A model generated the notes under the pieces. It worked only from the letters and a program-made list of their open reading frames with translations, ran no database searches and was not told the origin of the DNA. A stretch of DNA of 14,326 nucleotides, taken from positions 1-14,326 of the forward strand of contig CALBDV010000692.1 in NCBI GenBank assembly GCA_937927565.1, in the 5' to 3' direction. Positions 1-7,186 of the stretch are shown piece after piece. The first letter of the stretch is position 1. The number at the start of each line of letters is the position of its first letter. Both the position numbers and the translations under genes were made by a program. This stretch comes from an uncultured Holophagales bacterium (GTDB lineage Bacteria; Acidobacteriota; Thermoanaerobaculia; UBA5066).

Positions 1-189
1 GTCCCGCTGCGATCGTCAGCCCGAAGGCGATCCCGACGTTGCTCGCTGCCGTACAACCCTCCCGCACCCGACAGGCGCACCGGGCATGTTCGCACGACGA
101 GGGCGGAACTCACGCAGTGGGAAGGCGGATCCGACGGTGCAGACGAGGGTCGAACGGGTTACCGTGAAAGGGAAAAGGCGTCCGGGAAG
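1..189. other. Left-edge region without a confident gene
   Basis: No convincing complete gene is seen here. It is the 5' flank of the membrane-protein gene that starts at 190. On the minus strand, the frame running off the left edge reads CTAASNVGIAFGLTIAAG (about positions 55 to 2). This is hydrophobic and could belong to a membrane protein, perhaps a MIP/aquaporin-type first helix, but no good start codon or ribosome site goes with it and the frame meets a stop near position 110. It may be a gene start, a decayed gene end or chance. No sigma-70-like promoter stands out for the downstream gene. Confidence 0.3.
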
Positions 190-1935
190 ATGAACAGCAA
201 GCCTGGTCTGCAGTTGCGTTGGGTCAGCGGCGCCCTCCTTGCCGTGCTCCTGTTCTGGGGGCTCCGGATCCCACTTCTCGTGGAACCGGGTGTGGAGAAG
301 GGCTGGAACTCGGATCACGCCATCTTCGGGCTGATGGCGCAACGCATCCGCGATGGCGGCCGCCTTCCGCTCTTCTTCTGGGGGCAGGAGTACCTCGGCC
401 CCATGACTCCGGTCCTCACCGCGGGAATCTCGTATGCGCGGCTCTCTCCGACCTGCGAGCCGTTCGACCTGAGACTCGCCGCGTTCCTTCAGTACTGCCT
501 GGGGCTGCTCGCCTGGGGAGCAGGGTTGCGGCTTCTCTTTGGTTCCCCCGTTTCCGTGGGGGCGATGGTCCTCCTCTCGATCGGTCCAGGGTTCTTCCTC
601 GGAGCGAATCCGCAACCGGAGACGCTGTTTCTCTGCGGCGGGCTCCTGTTCTGGATCGGCTCGAGGCAGGTGCGCGGCAACGGCGAGACCCGTCCCGGGC
701 AGCTCCTGTGGCTGGGTCTGGCCAGCGGGTTCCTCTGGTGGATGCACCCGGGGGTCGTCTTCGTGACGGGGCCGGTCCTCGGTCTCCTCGCGCTCCGTTC
801 CGGCTGGTACCCGCCGATCCGGGAAGGCCTCGCGCCCGCCGGCAGATGCCGTTTCTCGTCGGCCGCCCTCGGGTGGACCCCTCCCCGCCCGCTCGCCCTC
901 GCGGCTCACATCGTCCAGGCCTATTGCGGCCTGCGCATCCTCTCGTTCCTCACGTCACCCTTCACGGGCGTCGGCGTTCCCGGCCTCGTCTCGCACGCGA
1001 GTCTCACCGAGCCCCTCCTGCTCCTCGGCCTCGTCCACGCCGGCATGGCGATTCCCGGAATCCGGCCGGCCTCCGCGTGGCGGACGCTCCATCCGGCCCT
1101 CGCCTGGATGCTCCCTTTCGCCGTCGGTTTCGCCATCGGACACGCCCCTCCCCTGCTCGGGCGCCTGTTCGGCGGGGACGCGCCTTCCTACTCGTTCGAC
1201 GCCGCCCTCACACCCGACGCCGACACGTTGACCAGGATCGGGACGTTCCTCGGTCGCGAGCTCCTGCCGTTCACGAGCGGCTCCTCCTCGATCGCCGCGC
1301 ACGTCTTCGCCTGGGGGCTCGTGCTCGGATTCGTCCTCGCGGGAATCCGGAGAAGGTCCAGGATCGCAGCGCTCCTGCTCCTCCGCCCCGGCGTCGCAGG
1401 AGGCGCGGCCCTCGCGGCCGGAGTGATTCTGCTCAGCTTCTATTTCTTTCTGATCCGGCCGAGGTCCCCGAGCCAGGTCCACTACCTGGGGCTCGCCCTC
1501 CCGGCCCTCCTGGGGCTCGCTGCCGAAGGGCTGAGGGGCCCGTGGCCGTCCCGTCGAGCGTCGCGGCTTCTCCCGCTCCTGCTCGCGGCGTGCGGCCTGG
1601 TGGCCCTTCACGACGGCTTCCGGGCGAAACGCGCGGCCCTCCTCGCGGAGCCCGACCCTCACGTCCTGATCCAGTCCATTCGCCGCGCCGGCTACTCGGT
1701 CTGCTACGGGAGCTACTGGGTGGCCTACAAGTACCAGTTCCTGAGCCGGGAAACCGTCCGGTTCATTCCGTACCACAGCCAGGACAGGAACCCGGGCGAG
1801 AGCCGCGCCCTCCGGTCCTCGCCGGGCCCCAAGTGCCTCGTCACCGAGAACGGGACCGTCCGGGAATTCCTGCCCGAGGACGAAAGGAACCAGGGCGGCC
1901 CCGCGCGACGAAGGCGTTCCCCGATCCCGCCCTGA
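190..1935 (+). CDS. Multi-pass membrane protein, GT-C / GT39-like glycosyltransferase family
   Basis: A 581-residue protein with a first membrane helix at about 13-30, then an extracytoplasmic loop containing SDHAIFGLMAQ (Asp42) and FFWGQEYLGPM (about 62-72). This resembles the acidic first loop of GT-C enzymes of the ArnT/PMT (GT39) type, which move sugars from polyprenyl-phosphate donors to lipids or proteins on the outer face of the membrane. About ten further hydrophobic segments follow. The soluble C-terminal tail (about 490-581) has YSVCYGSYWVAYKYQFLS and RFIPYHSQDRNPGESRAL, a tail I associate with uncharacterised GT39-like membrane proteins. The second loop acid usual in GT39 (after GQxYxGS) is not evident, so activity is uncertain. 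The ATG at 190 is chosen because it opens directly into the first helix; a purine-rich stretch at 168-178 may serve as ribosome site. The gene stands alone and converges on typA with a 27-bp gap that contains a GGCCGGCC palindrome (1937-1944) but no classical terminator. Substrate unknown. Confidence 0.8.
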   Translation: MNSKPGLQLRWVSGALLAVLLFWGLRIPLLVEPGVEKGWNSDHAIFGLMAQRIRDGGRLPLFFWGQEYLGPMTPVLTAGISYARLSPTCEPFDLRLAAFLQYCLGLLAWGAGLRLLFGSPVSVGAMVLLSIGPGFFLGANPQPETLFLCGGLLFWIGSRQVRGNGETRPGQLLWLGLASGFLWWMHPGVVFVTGPVLGLLALRSGWYPPIREGLAPAGRCRFSSAALGWTPPRPLALAAHIVQAYCGLRILSFLTSPFTGVGVPGLVSHASLTEPLLLLGLVHAGMAIPGIRPASAWRTLHPALAWMLPFAVGFAIGHAPPLLGRLFGGDAPSYSFDAALTPDADTLTRIGTFLGRELLPFTSGSSSIAAHVFAWGLVLGFVLAGIRRRSRIAALLLLRPGVAGGAALAAGVILLSFYFFLIRPRSPSQVHYLGLALPALLGLAAEGLRGPWPSRRASRLLPLLLAACGLVALHDGFRAKRAALLAEPDPHVLIQSIRRAGYSVCYGSYWVAYKYQFLSRETVRFIPYHSQDRNPGESRALRSSPGPKCLVTENGTVREFLPEDERNQGGPARRRRSPIPP

Positions 1936-1962
1936 GGGCCGGCCGCGCGCCCGTCCCCGGCC

Positions 1963-3777
1963 CTAGGCGGCTTCCGTCGGCCTCTTGGGCTTGCGCTGAG
2001 AGTGGTCGAGGACGCGCTTGCGAAGACGGATGGAACGGGGAGTCACCTCGACGAGCTCGTCGTCGCCGATCCACTCGATGGCCAGCTCCAGCGGCATCTC
2101 GCGGGGCGGCGTGAGCTTGATGGCCATGTCGGAGTTGGAGGCGCGCATGTTCGTCAGGTGCTTCTTGACGCAAGGGTTGATGACCATGTCGTTCTCGCGG
2201 CTGTTCTCGCCGACGATCATCCCGGGGTAGCAGGCGACGCCCGGTCCGAAGAAGAAGACCGACCGCGTCTCGAGCCGCTCGATGGCGTAGGCCGTCGTGT
2301 CTCCGCCTTCCTTGCAGATGAGCGCGCCGGTCCGGCGCGTGTCGACGTCGCCCTTCCACGGCTCGTAGCCGGCGAAGACGTGGTTGAGCATTCCCTCGCC
2401 CTTCGTGTCGGTGAGGAACTCGTTGCGGTACCCGAAGAGGCCGCGCGTCGGGACCTTGAAGTCGATCCGGGCCCGGCCCGTTCCGTTGTTGACGAGCGCC
2501 GTCATCTCGCCGCGACGGCGGCCGATCTTCTCGATGACCGTCCCGACGAACTCCTCCGGGACGTCGACGACCAGCTGCTCGACGGGTTCGCAGGAAACGC
2601 CGTCGACTTCCTTGACGATGACTTCCGGGCGCGAGAGCGCGAGCTCGAACCCCTCGCGCCGCATCGTCTCGATGAGGATCGCCAGGTGGAGCTCGCCGCG
2701 TCCCGAGACCTTGAACGCGTCGGGCCCTTCGGTCGGCTCGACGCGCAGCGCGACGTTCGTCCGGAGCTCCTTCTGGAGGCGGTCGAAGATGTTCCGGCTC
2801 GTGACGTACTTCCCCTCGAGGCCGGCGAAGGGCGAGTCGTTCACCCGGAACGTCATCGAGACGGTCGGCTCGTCGACGGCGATCGGGTCGAGGGCCACCG
2901 GGAACTCGGCGTCGGCCACCGTCTCGCCGATCGTGACCTCCTCGATCCCCGAGAGGACGACGATCTCCCCCGCCGGGGCTTCCTGCACCTCCTGGCGCCT
3001 GAGCCCCTCGAACACCATCACTTTCCCGACGCGGGACTTCACGAACGAGCCGTCGTGCCGGCAGACCATGATGTCCTGCCCGGGCTTCACGACCCCGTTC
3101 ACGACGCGCCCGATCGCGAGGCGCCCGAGGTAGTTGTCGTAGTCGAGGGAGGCGATGAGGATCTGGAGAGGCGCGACGGGGTCCCCTCCCGGCGGGGGCA
3201 CCTCGACGAGGATCGCGTCGAGGAGCGGCCTCACGTCGTTGTTGGCGTGGTCCACCTCGAGACGTGCAAACCCCTGCTTGGCCGACGTGTAGACGATCGG
3301 GAAGTCGAGCTGGTGGTCCGTGGCGCCGAGGTCGACCATCAGGTCGAAGACCTCGTCGATCACCTGGTGGGGGCGCGCCTCCGGGCGGTCGACCTTGTTC
3401 ACGGTGATGATCGGCCGGAGGCCGAGCTCGAGAGCCTTCCGGAGGACGAAGCGGGTCTGGGGCATCGGACCGTCCGCGGCGTCCACCACGAGGAGGACGG
3501 CGTCGACCAGCTTGAGGACGCGCTCCACCTCTCCGCCGAAGTCGCTGTGCCCCGGGGTGTCGACGATGTTGATCTTCGTCCCGTGGTAGCGGATGGACGT
3601 GTTCTTGGCGAGGATCGTGATCCCGCGCTCGCGCTCGAGGTCGTTCGAGTCCATCACCCGCTCTTCGGTGTGCTCCCCGGCACGGAACGTCCCGGACTGC
3701 CGGAGGAGGCAGTCGACGAGCGTGGTCTTGCCGTGGTCTACGTGGGCGATGATGGCGACGTTCCGGATCTCAACCAT
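1963..3777 (-). CDS. typA: Ribosome-associated translational GTPase TypA/BipA
   Basis: A 604-residue GTPase, close to the usual TypA/BipA length. TypA binds the 70S ribosome like EF-G and supports late 50S assembly and growth under stress or cold; it acts in the cytoplasm. G motifs are clear: AHVDHGKTT (11-19), RERGITI with the switch-I Thr (49-55), DTPGH (74-78), NKVD (127-130) and TSAK (164-167). They are followed by the EF-Tu-like domain II, the EF-G-like domains III and V (for example GRGELHLAILIETMRREGFE) and the TypA-specific C-terminal domain containing the FFGPG, GENSRENDMVINPC and KKHLTNMRAS blocks that separate TypA from EF-G and LepA. The start ATG lies behind an AAGGGGA ribosome site. 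The next gene upstream (3845-4399) is on the same strand 67 bp away with no obvious terminator between, so read-through is possible. All motifs look intact. Confidence 0.97.
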   Translation of the reverse strand: MVEIRNVAIIAHVDHGKTTLVDCLLRQSGTFRAGEHTEERVMDSNDLERERGITILAKNTSIRYHGTKINIVDTPGHSDFGGEVERVLKLVDAVLLVVDAADGPMPQTRFVLRKALELGLRPIITVNKVDRPEARPHQVIDEVFDLMVDLGATDHQLDFPIVYTSAKQGFARLEVDHANNDVRPLLDAILVEVPPPGGDPVAPLQILIASLDYDNYLGRLAIGRVVNGVVKPGQDIMVCRHDGSFVKSRVGKVMVFEGLRRQEVQEAPAGEIVVLSGIEEVTIGETVADAEFPVALDPIAVDEPTVSMTFRVNDSPFAGLEGKYVTSRNIFDRLQKELRTNVALRVEPTEGPDAFKVSGRGELHLAILIETMRREGFELALSRPEVIVKEVDGVSCEPVEQLVVDVPEEFVGTVIEKIGRRRGEMTALVNNGTGRARIDFKVPTRGLFGYRNEFLTDTKGEGMLNHVFAGYEPWKGDVDTRRTGALICKEGGDTTAYAIERLETRSVFFFGPGVACYPGMIVGENSRENDMVINPCVKKHLTNMRASNSDMAIKLTPPREMPLELAIEWIGDDELVEVTPRSIRLRKRVLDHSQRKPKRPTEAA

Positions 3778-3844
3778 GGATTCCCCTTGCCCGCACAGGA
3801 CGCACGGGAGGGGGAGGGTACCAGACCGGCCGGAACGGGTTCTG

Positions 3845-4399
3845 CTACTTCTTCGTCAGGGTGGCACTCAGGTACGGCGAGAAGTCCTTGCCGGAAGGAG
3901 CCAGGTCGAGCTCTTCGAGGAGCGTGCCGTCGGCCTTGCGCGACAGGATCCAGCGGGACCTCAGACCGGCCTCGAGATTCGCCATCTCACGTGCCGTGAA
4001 GAGGATAGAGCCGTCCGGACGAACCTCGCCGTCGTAGATCCCCCAGGCTTTCGTCGAGAAGACGACGAAAGCGACGTACTTCCCCTTAGCACCGTCGTAG
4101 ACGATCTTGGCGATTTCTTCGGTACGCGCCTCGGGCCGGTCGTCCTTGACGGGGAAGTAGGTCGTTGCCCGGTAGCCGAGCGTGGCGCCGTCGACCTCGA
4201 GGCCGAAGGAGACGACACGGCCTCCGATCCGTCCCCCCGATTCCACCGGGCCAGACCAGGAACCTGTCACGAAGTTGAACTCCTGGAACACTTTCCAAGC
4301 GCTCGCCGGAGGTTCCTGGGCCGAGGCGACGGCGGTGGTCAGGAGCAGAACGACCGCCGGAAGGCAACGGATGACGCTCACGTTCCGGTCTGGAGACAT
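3845..4399 (-). CDS. Secreted hypothetical protein, DUF1579/calycin-like barrel
   Basis: A 184-residue protein. The N-terminus has a basic start (MSPDRNVSVIR) and a hydrophobic core ending AVASAQ before EPP, a good Sec signal peptide with cleavage near residue 28. The mature part begins FQEFNFVTGSWSG (38-50) and then alternates short beta strands (GGRVVSFGLEVDGATLGYRA, KYVAFVVFSTKAWGIYDG, RPDGSILFTAREM). This looks like small beta-barrel families such as DUF1579/THAP4-like proteins, whose first strand carries a similar G-x-W-x-G motif. No catalytic residues can be named. The ATG at 4399 was chosen over longer readings because it sits 8-9 bases after a strong GAGGAGG ribosome site and starts the signal peptide. 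The gene is divergent from the ECF sigma gene with a 96-bp shared upstream region, so it could be a target of that sigma factor. The fold assignment is tentative; export is well supported. Confidence 0.75.
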   Translation of the reverse strand: MSPDRNVSVIRCLPAVVLLLTTAVASAQEPPASAWKVFQEFNFVTGSWSGPVESGGRIGGRVVSFGLEVDGATLGYRATTYFPVKDDRPEARTEEIAKIVYDGAKGKYVAFVVFSTKAWGIYDGEVRPDGSILFTAREMANLEAGLRSRWILSRKADGTLLEELDLAPSGKDFSPYLSATLTKK

Positions 4400-4433
4400 C
4401 CCACCCCCTCCTCGAATGAATCGACGGACCGGA

Positions 4434-4439
4434 ATTATA
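4434..4439 (-). promoter_or_regulatory. Candidate -10 box for the secreted-protein gene
   Basis: Read on the minus strand this is a perfect TATAAT, about 35 bases before the start codon at 4399. That leaves a plausible leader of under 30 bases containing the GAGGAGG ribosome site. No good TTGACA-like -35 is found 16-18 bases upstream (the position reads GGCGCG), so the promoter would depend on the -10 or on an activator. The box stands out because the surroundings are so GC-rich. Confidence 0.4.
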
Positions 4440-4449
4440 GACTCGGGGC

Positions 4450-4477
4450 GGAACCTCGCGCCCCTTTCGTCCGTTCC
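4450..4477 (+). promoter_or_regulatory. Candidate ECF-type promoter of the sigma operon
   Basis: GGAACC at 4450-4455 matches the GGAAC -35 core used by many ECF sigma factors. After a 16-base spacer comes CGTTCC (4472-4477), compatible with CGTT/CGTC-type -10 elements. The predicted transcript start would fall around 4484, giving a very short leader that begins almost at the ribosome site (GAGGAG, 4486-4491). If real, it fits autoregulation of the sigma factor. This is a motif match only. Confidence 0.3.
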
Positions 4478-4495
4478 TTCAGAACGAGGAGACTC

Positions 4496-5125
4496 ATGGC
4501 GAACGCTGCCCATCCCGACGCCGAGCTCGTTGCCCGCTGCCTGAACGGTGACGATCTTGCCTGGCGGGAGCTCGTGGAGCGGTATTCGGCAAAGGTCTAC
4601 CGGATCGCCTACCACCGCACCTACGACCGGTCCGAAGCCGAGGAGCTGACCCAGGACTGCTTCCTGAAGGTCTGGGAGAACCTCGACCGGTACGAGCCGA
4701 CGGAGGCCTCCCTCCTCGCCTGGATCGCTACGCTCTCCCGCAACCTCTCCATCGACCACTACCGGAAACGCCGCCGGGAAAAGGGCTTTCGCTTCGTCAG
4801 CGACGACGCGCTCGTGACCCTCCTCCCCGGTTCGGACGACCCGTCGGCCGACGCCGTCCGCCGCGAGCGGCTCCGCTTCCTCCTCGACGCCCTGGCCCAG
4901 CTCCCCGACGAGCTGGCCGAGGTCGTCCAGATGCGCGACCTCGACGGCCTCGACTACCGGGAGATCGCCGACCTCCTCGGCCTCCCCGACGGCACGGTCA
5001 AGTCGCGTCTCAACCGGGCCCGGGTCGAACTGGCGCGGATCGTGAGAGAACGGATCGGCGCGGCGCCCCTGTCGCGCGGGCCGCTTTTCGGCTCCCTTAC
5101 GCCTCAACCCGGAGGGGGCATATGA
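4496..5125 (+). CDS. RNA polymerase ECF-type sigma-70 factor
   Basis: A 209-residue sigma factor of the extracytoplasmic-function type. It has only the sigma-2 and sigma-4 domains. Sigma-2 spans about 25-95, including YDRSEAEELTQDCFLKVWEN (core binding and -10 recognition) and LSRNLSIDHYRKRRREKG. Sigma-4 spans about 125-185 with the helix-turn-helix LDYREIADLLGLPDGTVKSR that reads the -35. The ATG at 4496 is preceded by a GAGGAG ribosome site at good spacing; the open frame runs further upstream but without a better start. Its stop overlaps the start of the next gene in ATGA, so sigma and anti-sigma are translationally coupled, the usual arrangement for a stoichiometric regulator pair. The protein directs polymerase to a specific regulon when released by its anti-sigma. 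The signal and the ECF subgroup cannot be set from sequence alone. Confidence 0.95.
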   Translation: MANAAHPDAELVARCLNGDDLAWRELVERYSAKVYRIAYHRTYDRSEAEELTQDCFLKVWENLDRYEPTEASLLAWIATLSRNLSIDHYRKRRREKGFRFVSDDALVTLLPGSDDPSADAVRRERLRFLLDALAQLPDELAEVVQMRDLDGLDYREIADLLGLPDGTVKSRLNRARVELARIVRERIGAAPLSRGPLFGSLTPQPGGGI

Positions 5126-5922
5126 CCGCCTCCGCCGGGCCCTGCCGCCGGGCCGAGACGGCCCTTCTCTCGGGAGGCGTCCCGGTACCCCCCGGGGTCG
5201 CGAGCCACGCGTCGTTCTGCGAGACCTGCGGGCCTCTGCTCGCCGACTGCGAGGAGCACGACCGGCTTCTCGCCGCGCTGGCCGTTCCCCGGCCGCCCGA
5301 CGCGCTGACGGTTTCGCTGGCCGGCCTCGCGAGGTACGAGCCGCCGCGCGTCGCGGCACGCGAGGTGATGGCTCTCCTCACTCCCGGCGCGATCGCCCCG
5401 CCCGATCCCTCCCCCGCCCTCCTGAGGCGCCTGCTCTCTCTCCCGGCAGGGCACCCCCGGCACGACGCACCCCCGGCCGAAACGAGCCGCTTCCGCCGCT
5501 GGCGAAGCGACTGGCGGGTCGTGGTCGCGCTCGCATACGCCGCCTGCCTCGCCCTCGTGGCCGTGCTCGGTGTCGATCCCCTCTCGGCCGCCCGGAGCGG
5601 AGCCAGCGGAATGACCGCCGCGGGCGAGCGGGCACTCGCCGAAGCGAGGGACGTGGCGGGCGAGAAGCTCGACACGGTTCTCGCGAGCCACCGCAAGAGA
5701 CCCCTGACGGAGCAGCTCGACTACCGGCTCTACCGGACGCTCGCGGTCGGCAAGGCGAAGACGACGGCGTGGGCCGAGATCCTCCTCGGCCGCGTTTTCG
5801 GAAGGCGGGTCGAGACCGAGCCGCTCCGGCCCTCGCCAGCTCGCGAACCGGACCCTTCCAGTTTGCGTTCCTTGGACCGAGCGGGGAACGACACCCCGCC
5901 CCACAGAGCCCAGCGAGCCTGA
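5122..5922 (+). CDS. Membrane-anchored anti-sigma factor-like protein with HxxxCxxC zinc motif
   Basis: A 266-residue protein directly coupled to the ECF sigma gene by a 4-base overlap (ATGA). Residues 29-36 read HASFCETC, the HxxxCxxC signature of zinc-binding anti-sigma (ZAS) domains, which clamp the sigma factor in the cytoplasm. A basic stretch (RFRRWRSDWR, 123-132) precedes one clear membrane helix (about 133-151). The rest, about 115 residues, would be periplasmic and has a helical, charged middle (for example GERALAEARDVAGEKLDTVL) and a Pro/Arg-rich tail. The predicted topology, cytoplasmic ZAS domain, one helix, periplasmic sensor, matches anti-sigma factors controlled by regulated proteolysis or ligand binding. 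The sensor part is not recognised. Function is inferred from motif, topology and position. Confidence 0.8.
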   Translation: MTASAGPCRRAETALLSGGVPVPPGVASHASFCETCGPLLADCEEHDRLLAALAVPRPPDALTVSLAGLARYEPPRVAAREVMALLTPGAIAPPDPSPALLRRLLSLPAGHPRHDAPPAETSRFRRWRSDWRVVVALAYAACLALVAVLGVDPLSAARSGASGMTAAGERALAEARDVAGEKLDTVLASHRKRPLTEQLDYRLYRTLAVGKAKTTAWAEILLGRVFGRRVETEPLRPSPAREPDPSSLRSLDRAGNDTPPHRAQRA

Positions 5923-5943
5923 GAAGCCCAGAAGGTGACGCCG

Positions 5944-6540
5944 ATGAACGAGAACGCCAGCTCCTTCCCGCCCCCCCCGGCCGCCTCCGCGGTCCCGCCG
6001 GTCGCCTACGTGCCTCCCGCGCCCGCGATGCCGCCCCGACCCGCGGCCCCTCCCGGCAAGAACCCCGCTGCCGCCGGGCTCCTGTCGGCTTTCCCGGGGC
6101 TCGGCCACGTCTACCTCGGCCTCTACAAGCGCGGCATCGTCTTCTTCGCGATCCTCGTCATGCTGATCGCGATCGCCGACCGCCCGCACACCGGACCCTT
6201 CGGGATGCTCATCCCGTTCTGGTGGGTCTTCGTCCTCATCGACGCCGTCCGGCAGGCCCGGGCGATCAACGCCACGGGAATGCCCGAGCCGGGCTTCTTC
6301 GGCGAGGAGAAGCCGTTCAAGGCCGACGGCGGCCTCACGTTCGGGATCTTCCTCATCCTCATCGGCCTCTTCTTCCTCGCCGACCGGATCTTCACGATCG
6401 ACCTCTCGTTCCTCCTCGACTGGTGGCCGGGCCTCCTCGTCGCCTTCGGCGGCTGGCAGGTCTTCGCCTACTTCCAGGAGAAGAAGCGGCGCGAGGAGGC
6501 CGCGAGCGCGGTCGCGGCGGACGAGGTTCTCAAGGCGTAG
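5944..6540 (+). CDS. TM2 / LiaF-N-like membrane protein
   Basis: A 198-residue membrane protein. It starts with a Pro/Ala-rich cytoplasmic segment (1-40). Next is a TM2-like block with the motif AGLLSAFPGLGHVYLGLYKRG (about 44-64) and hydrophobic helices at about 64-78 and 85-100. The C-terminal half holds two more helices (GLTFGIFLILIGLFFLADRI, about 130-149, and WWPGLLVAFGGWQVFAYF, about 160-177) in the pattern of the LiaF/DUF5668 N-terminal domain found in cell-envelope stress proteins. It ends in a charged tail. A GTG at 5935 in the same frame is possible, but the AGAAGG ribosome site at 5930-5935 fits the ATG at 5944. It is the last gene of the ECF operon, 21 bp after the anti-sigma gene and before a strong terminator, so a role in sensing or answering membrane damage is a reasonable inference. 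No enzymatic motif is seen. Confidence 0.8.
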   Translation: MNENASSFPPPPAASAVPPVAYVPPAPAMPPRPAAPPGKNPAAAGLLSAFPGLGHVYLGLYKRGIVFFAILVMLIAIADRPHTGPFGMLIPFWWVFVLIDAVRQARAINATGMPEPGFFGEEKPFKADGGLTFGIFLILIGLFFLADRIFTIDLSFLLDWWPGLLVAFGGWQVFAYFQEKKRREEAASAVAADEVLKA

Positions 6541-6567
6541 GATCCGGGAGCTTCGAGTCCTCGAGCG

Positions 6568-6596
6568 AAAGGGAGGGGCCACGGCCCCTCCCTTTT
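6568..6596. terminator. Bidirectional intrinsic terminator
   Basis: GGGAGGGGC pairs perfectly with GCCCCTCCC around a CACG tetraloop. It is flanked by AAA on the left and TTTT on the right, so each strand reads a GC stem followed by a T run. It lies 27 bases after the stop of the TM2/LiaF-like gene and 34 bases after the stop of the convergent gene at 6631, and can end transcription from both sides. Confidence 0.9.
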
Positions 6597-6630
6597 CCGT
6601 TTCCGCCGGAACAGCCTCGAGCGGCGGCCC

Positions 6631-7161
6631 CTACGAGCCGAGCTTCGTCACCAGAACGACCGTCTTCGGCGTCACCTTGCCGTCGCGCGGGTCGATGAGG
6701 TGGTCCTCCACGACGATCTGCAGCGTCTCGTCGTCCTTCGTCCAGCGGGCCGTGAGGGCGGACTTCCCCACCCACGCCTTCTCCACGCCCGGATCGACGG
6801 CGATCCCGGCGGAGCGGGCGTAGTCCTGCAGGTCGGCGAGGATGTCCCTCTGGCCCTTCAGGAAGACCACCTGCATCGCCGGCCCCTCGTAGAACGCGAC
6901 CGTTTCGTCCCAGCTCTTCGACGTGGTGTAGACGGCGACCTTCAGGCCGGCCAGGCGGCGCTTGATCTCGGCCTTCGTCTCGGCCGGTTGCGACATCCGC
7001 TCCAGCTCGGCGAGGAGGCCCTGCATCTCGACCTTTGCCCGGTCGGAGACGACCTTCGTGATCTCGGTCTCGAAGACCCCGCCGGGCGGCGGCGGGACAC
7101 CCTTGACCGGGGAGGGATCGGCGAGCCAGAAAAGGGCGAGGAACGCGAGAATGGAGGTCAT
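6631..7161 (-). CDS. Small exported protein of unknown function
   Basis: A 176-residue protein with a short hydrophobic N-terminus (TSILAFLALFWLADP), probably a signal peptide or anchor. A helical, charged region follows (about 30-72), then an alpha/beta part containing VAVYTTSKSWDETVAFYE (75-92). Its YxTxxSxDExxxFYE pattern recalls small bacterial envelope proteins where a chain of this kind follows a strand, but I cannot name the family. The end is beta-rich (ALTARWTKDDETLQIVVEDH and KTVVLVTKLGS). No cysteine is present, so it is not a lipoprotein. Only 25 bp separate it from the stop of the rhomboid-like gene upstream on the same strand, so it is likely the third gene of the mutL operon. 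Its own ribosome site is weak, which fits reliance on upstream translation. The start is the only ATG giving a signal-like N-terminus. Confidence 0.65.
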   Translation of the reverse strand: MTSILAFLALFWLADPSPVKGVPPPPGGVFETEITKVVSDRAKVEMQGLLAELERMSQPAETKAEIKRRLAGLKVAVYTTSKSWDETVAFYEGPAMQVVFLKGQRDILADLQDYARSAGIAVDPGVEKAWVGKSALTARWTKDDETLQIVVEDHLIDPRDGKVTPKTVVLVTKLGS

Positions 7162-7186
7162 CGGGGCGGGAGTTTACCCGGCACGG

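Noticed and set aside
16..909. 297-codon minus-strand frame across the start of the GT39-like gene
   Set aside because: Charged, repetitive composition without motifs; the plus strand carries a coherent membrane protein.
1936..1962. GGCCGGCC palindrome between the convergent GT39-like gene and typA as a terminator
   Set aside because: The palindrome is only 8 bp without a loop and no T run follows on either strand.
219..2114. 631-codon plus-strand frame overlapping the GT39-like gene
   Set aside because: Dominated by Arg, Pro, Gly and Ala, with no hydrophobic helices or motifs; a frame-shifted reading of the real gene.
2002..3999. 665-codon open frame on the plus strand opposite typA
   Set aside because: Its composition is rich in Asp, Glu, Arg, Val and Leu, as expected for the antisense of a GC-rich gene, and typA on the other strand has full family motifs.
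5104..6582. 492-codon minus-strand frame opposite the anti-sigma and TM2 genes
   Set aside because: Acidic and basic low-complexity antisense; the plus-strand genes have ribosome sites, overlap coupling and motifs.
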